Of a stretch of 37,786 bases of DNA, positions 36,493-37,786 are shown piece by piece. The notes below the pieces were generated by a model, which saw nothing but the letters and a program-made list of their open reading frames with translations, ran no database searches and was not told the origin of the DNA. Source of the stretch: Psychrobacter sp. FME13. GTDB taxonomy: Bacteria; Pseudomonadota; Gammaproteobacteria; Pseudomonadales; Moraxellaceae. The translations under genes and the position numbers were made by a program. Within the stretch, counting starts at the first letter, position 1. Each line of letters opens with the position of its first letter. The stretch lies in NCBI RefSeq assembly GCF_014861395.1, contig NZ_RRYV01000021.1, positions 1 to 37,786 on the forward strand. The letters are read 5' to 3'.

Positions 36493-37326
36493 ATGACGTT
36501 TCGCAAGTCTTCTTTGATGAGTAAATTGATAAGTAAATTATCTCTTTCTTTATTCGCAGCACTACTATCTGTATCAGTAATGGCGTCAGATTTTGATGAT
36601 ACTCAACGACTAGCCAACCAAGGAGATGCTAGCGCACAACTCGAACTTGCCATCATGTACTTCTACGGTGGCGTAGGTGTAAGTCAAGACTACCAGAAAG
36701 CGGCTGAGTGGTACCAACTGGCTGCCAACCAAGGAGATGCTTACGCACAGTATGAACTTGGGTATATGTACTTCAATGGCGAAGGCGTACGTCAGGATTA
36801 TCAGAAGGCGGTTGAGTGGTACCAACTGGCTGCCAACCAAGGACATGCTCAGGCACAGTTTAACCTTGGGTATATGTACGCTCACGGCGAAGGCGTAAGT
36901 CAGGATTATCAGAAGGCGGCTGAATTATATCAATTAGCGGCGAATCAAGGATATGCTGACGCACAGTATAACCTTGGATGGATGTATCATAACGGTAAAG
37001 GTGTTAGTCAAGATTATGATCAGGCAATGGCTTGGTATTTAAAAGCTGCGAACCAAGGAGATGCTGGAGCTCAAAATAATATCGGTGATATATACGAAAA
37101 AGGTGCTGGCGTTAGTAAGGATGACGTAAAAGCAGCTCAATGGTACTTAAAGGCTGCTAATCAAGGAGATGCTTTAGCTCAAAATAGTCTAGGCTTAATG
37201 TACTTTGAGGGCAGAGGTGTGAAGCAAGATAAAATCAAATCACAAGAGTGGTATAGCAAATCTTGTGACAATGGATATCAGCCTAGTTGTGATGCTTATA
37301 AGATACCAAATAAAGACGGTAATTAA
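36493..37326 (+). CDS. secreted Sel1-repeat (SLR) protein
   Basis: 277 aa. N-terminal signal peptide (KLSLSLFAALLSVSVMA, cleavage before SDF). Then six 36-residue Sel1-like repeats of the form ANQGDA.AQ..LG.MY..G.GV.QDY.KA..WY..A, and a short Cys-containing end (SCDNGYQPSCDAYK). Sel1/TPR-type solenoids mediate protein-protein contacts; secreted ones act in envelope processes. The repeats are also similar at DNA level, so copy number could change by recombination. ATG at 36493 has only GAGAAGT upstream; a start at 36517 is an alternative. It is bracketed by two copies of the ssrA-downstream block. Confidence 0.88.
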   Translation: MTFRKSSLMSKLISKLSLSLFAALLSVSVMASDFDDTQRLANQGDASAQLELAIMYFYGGVGVSQDYQKAAEWYQLAANQGDAYAQYELGYMYFNGEGVRQDYQKAVEWYQLAANQGHAQAQFNLGYMYAHGEGVSQDYQKAAELYQLAANQGYADAQYNLGWMYHNGKGVSQDYDQAMAWYLKAANQGDAGAQNNIGDIYEKGAGVSKDDVKAAQWYLKAANQGDALAQNSLGLMYFEGRGVKQDKIKSQEWYSKSCDNGYQPSCDAYKIPNKDGN

Positions 37327-37493
37327 AGACAGTTGAACCAATACGATAGTCACAATCACCCAAAAACGCATTGCATACAGCGGTCAATCGAAGTCGTGAA
37401 CGATTGAACCGCCTAGCTGTCTAGGTAGAATTTGCAGACAGTTACAAATAATATATTTAATAAAAACAGTTACTTATATGAATATTTTTGTTT

Positions 37494-37510
37494 CCACAAT
37501 CTCCACCAAA
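37494..37510 (+). other. second att-like site (degenerate tmRNA 3' end)
   Basis: CCACAATCTCCACCAAA, 15 of 17 matches to the att core, followed by the same TATTAAAAA and terminator as at attR. It marks the outer end of a second integrated or recombined segment (36065-37510). Confidence 0.8.
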
Positions 37511-37515
37511 TATTA

Positions 37516-37547
37516 AAAACCCGATCACTCAATGTGGTCGGGTTTTT
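37516..37547 (+). terminator. duplicated ssrA-type terminator
   Basis: CCCGATCAC / GTGGTCGGG around TCAAT with A and T tracts; second copy of the terminator at 36071 with small differences. Confidence 0.85.
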
Positions 37548-37567
37548 GGGTTTAACTTTAAGAAAGT

Positions 37568-37708
37568 CTATTTACCTTGATAAACGGGCTTACGCTTTTC
37601 TATAAAGGCCGTGACACCTTCGGTAAAATCATCGGTCTTTGCCATCATGGTCTGCTGTTCCACTTCCATATCTAGCGCTTCATTTAAGCCAGTGAAAGCA
37701 TGTACATT
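37568..37708 (-). pseudogene. enoyl-CoA hydratase family, 3' fragment (copy 2), cut by an IS
   Basis: Same C-terminal coding segment as at 36122 (VHAFTGLNEALDMEVEQQ to VYQGK) with a few base differences. Identity to copy 1 ends after GCATGTACATT at 37708, where an IS end begins. The open frame reading in from the IS (MLVSLIPSLTYDFCKRSN...) is a chimeric artefact. Confidence 0.88.
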
Positions 37709-37786
37709 AGACCTCTTGCAAAAGTCATAGGTTAAGCTCGGAATTAATGATACCAGCAAACAGCTTCATTCTAAGATCATAGCGCT
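37709..37786 (-). mobile_element. IS5-like insertion sequence, partial
   Basis: Begins at AGACCTCTTGCAAAAGTCAT, a terminal repeat of the type found on IS5-group elements. On the minus strand 37786-37725 reads RYDLRMKLFAGIINSELNL-stop, a likely transposase C-terminus ending 16 bp from the element edge. The rest is outside the window; the family is by pattern only. Confidence 0.65.

Noticed and set aside
37568-37759. Open frame running from the IS5-like end into the enoyl-CoA hydratase fragment
   Set aside because: It is a chimeric frame created by the IS junction; the IS-derived N-terminal part is antisense to the transposase end.

Overview
The window looks like a chromosome segment of Psychrobacter or a close Moraxellaceae relative. 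The evidence is the TyrRS-esterase-ssrA housekeeping neighbourhood, a tmRNA tag reading ANDENYALAA, and moderate-to-low GC. This identification is inference from gene content, not a database match.

Layout. Positions 1-329 are the end of an IS1-family element. Then come tyrS (minus), a serine esterase (plus) and ssrA (tmRNA, 2618-2976). A tyrosine-recombinase prophage is inserted exactly at the tmRNA 3' end. The 17-bp core CCGCCATCTCCACCAAA occurs at 2962-2978 (attL) and 36048-36064 (attR), giving an element of about 33.1 kb. Paired TTGGTATT arm-type sites lie inside both ends.

Inside the prophage, in order: integrase; left cargo (a RelA/SpoT nucleotidyltransferase-domain protein and an unknown 469-aa coiled-coil protein); palindrome array 1 (7018-7212); the early region (AlpA-like and HTH regulators, small proteins, an O-like replication initiator carrying iterons, a P-like loader, a methyltransferase, a possible late regulator); an HNH nuclease; an inserted homing-endonuclease-like gene; an HK97-type head module (TerS, TerL, protease, capsid, portal, connectors); a siphovirus tail module (tail terminator, tube, frameshifted chaperone pair, tape measure with a lysozyme-like domain, minor tail protein) interrupted by a secreted-protein moron. 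The late operon stops at a strong terminator at 30182-30210. I see no tail-tip, receptor-binding, holin, endolysin or spanin genes, and no CI/Cro-type repressor. The element is therefore either defective or dependent on another phage.

After the terminator comes a ~0.9-kb non-coding field packed with about 20 different short palindromes in several families (array 2, 30226-31118). Members of one family also occur in array 1. Stems differ between members but stay largely self-complementary, and in array 1 a 47-bp flank is almost perfectly duplicated while the palindrome beside it differs. The two arrays bracket the core phage genes (7546-30082) and separate them from cargo on both sides. This is the least explained feature of the window.

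Right cargo: a small secreted Cys-rich protein; a probable Psychrobacter interspersed repeat; on the minus strand a translationally coupled pair, a MORC/MutL-like GHKL ATPase with a 14-unit Pro-Ala hexanucleotide-repeat linker and a DNA methyltransferase (candidate anti-phage system); then a lipoprotein and an excalibur-domain protein. Beyond attR, the block 'tmRNA 3' end + terminator + 3' end of an enoyl-CoA hydratase gene' occurs twice (36048-36316 and 37494-37708) around a Sel1-repeat gene. This indicates a second, older integration or recombination event at the same site. The second block is cut by an IS5-like element that runs off the window.
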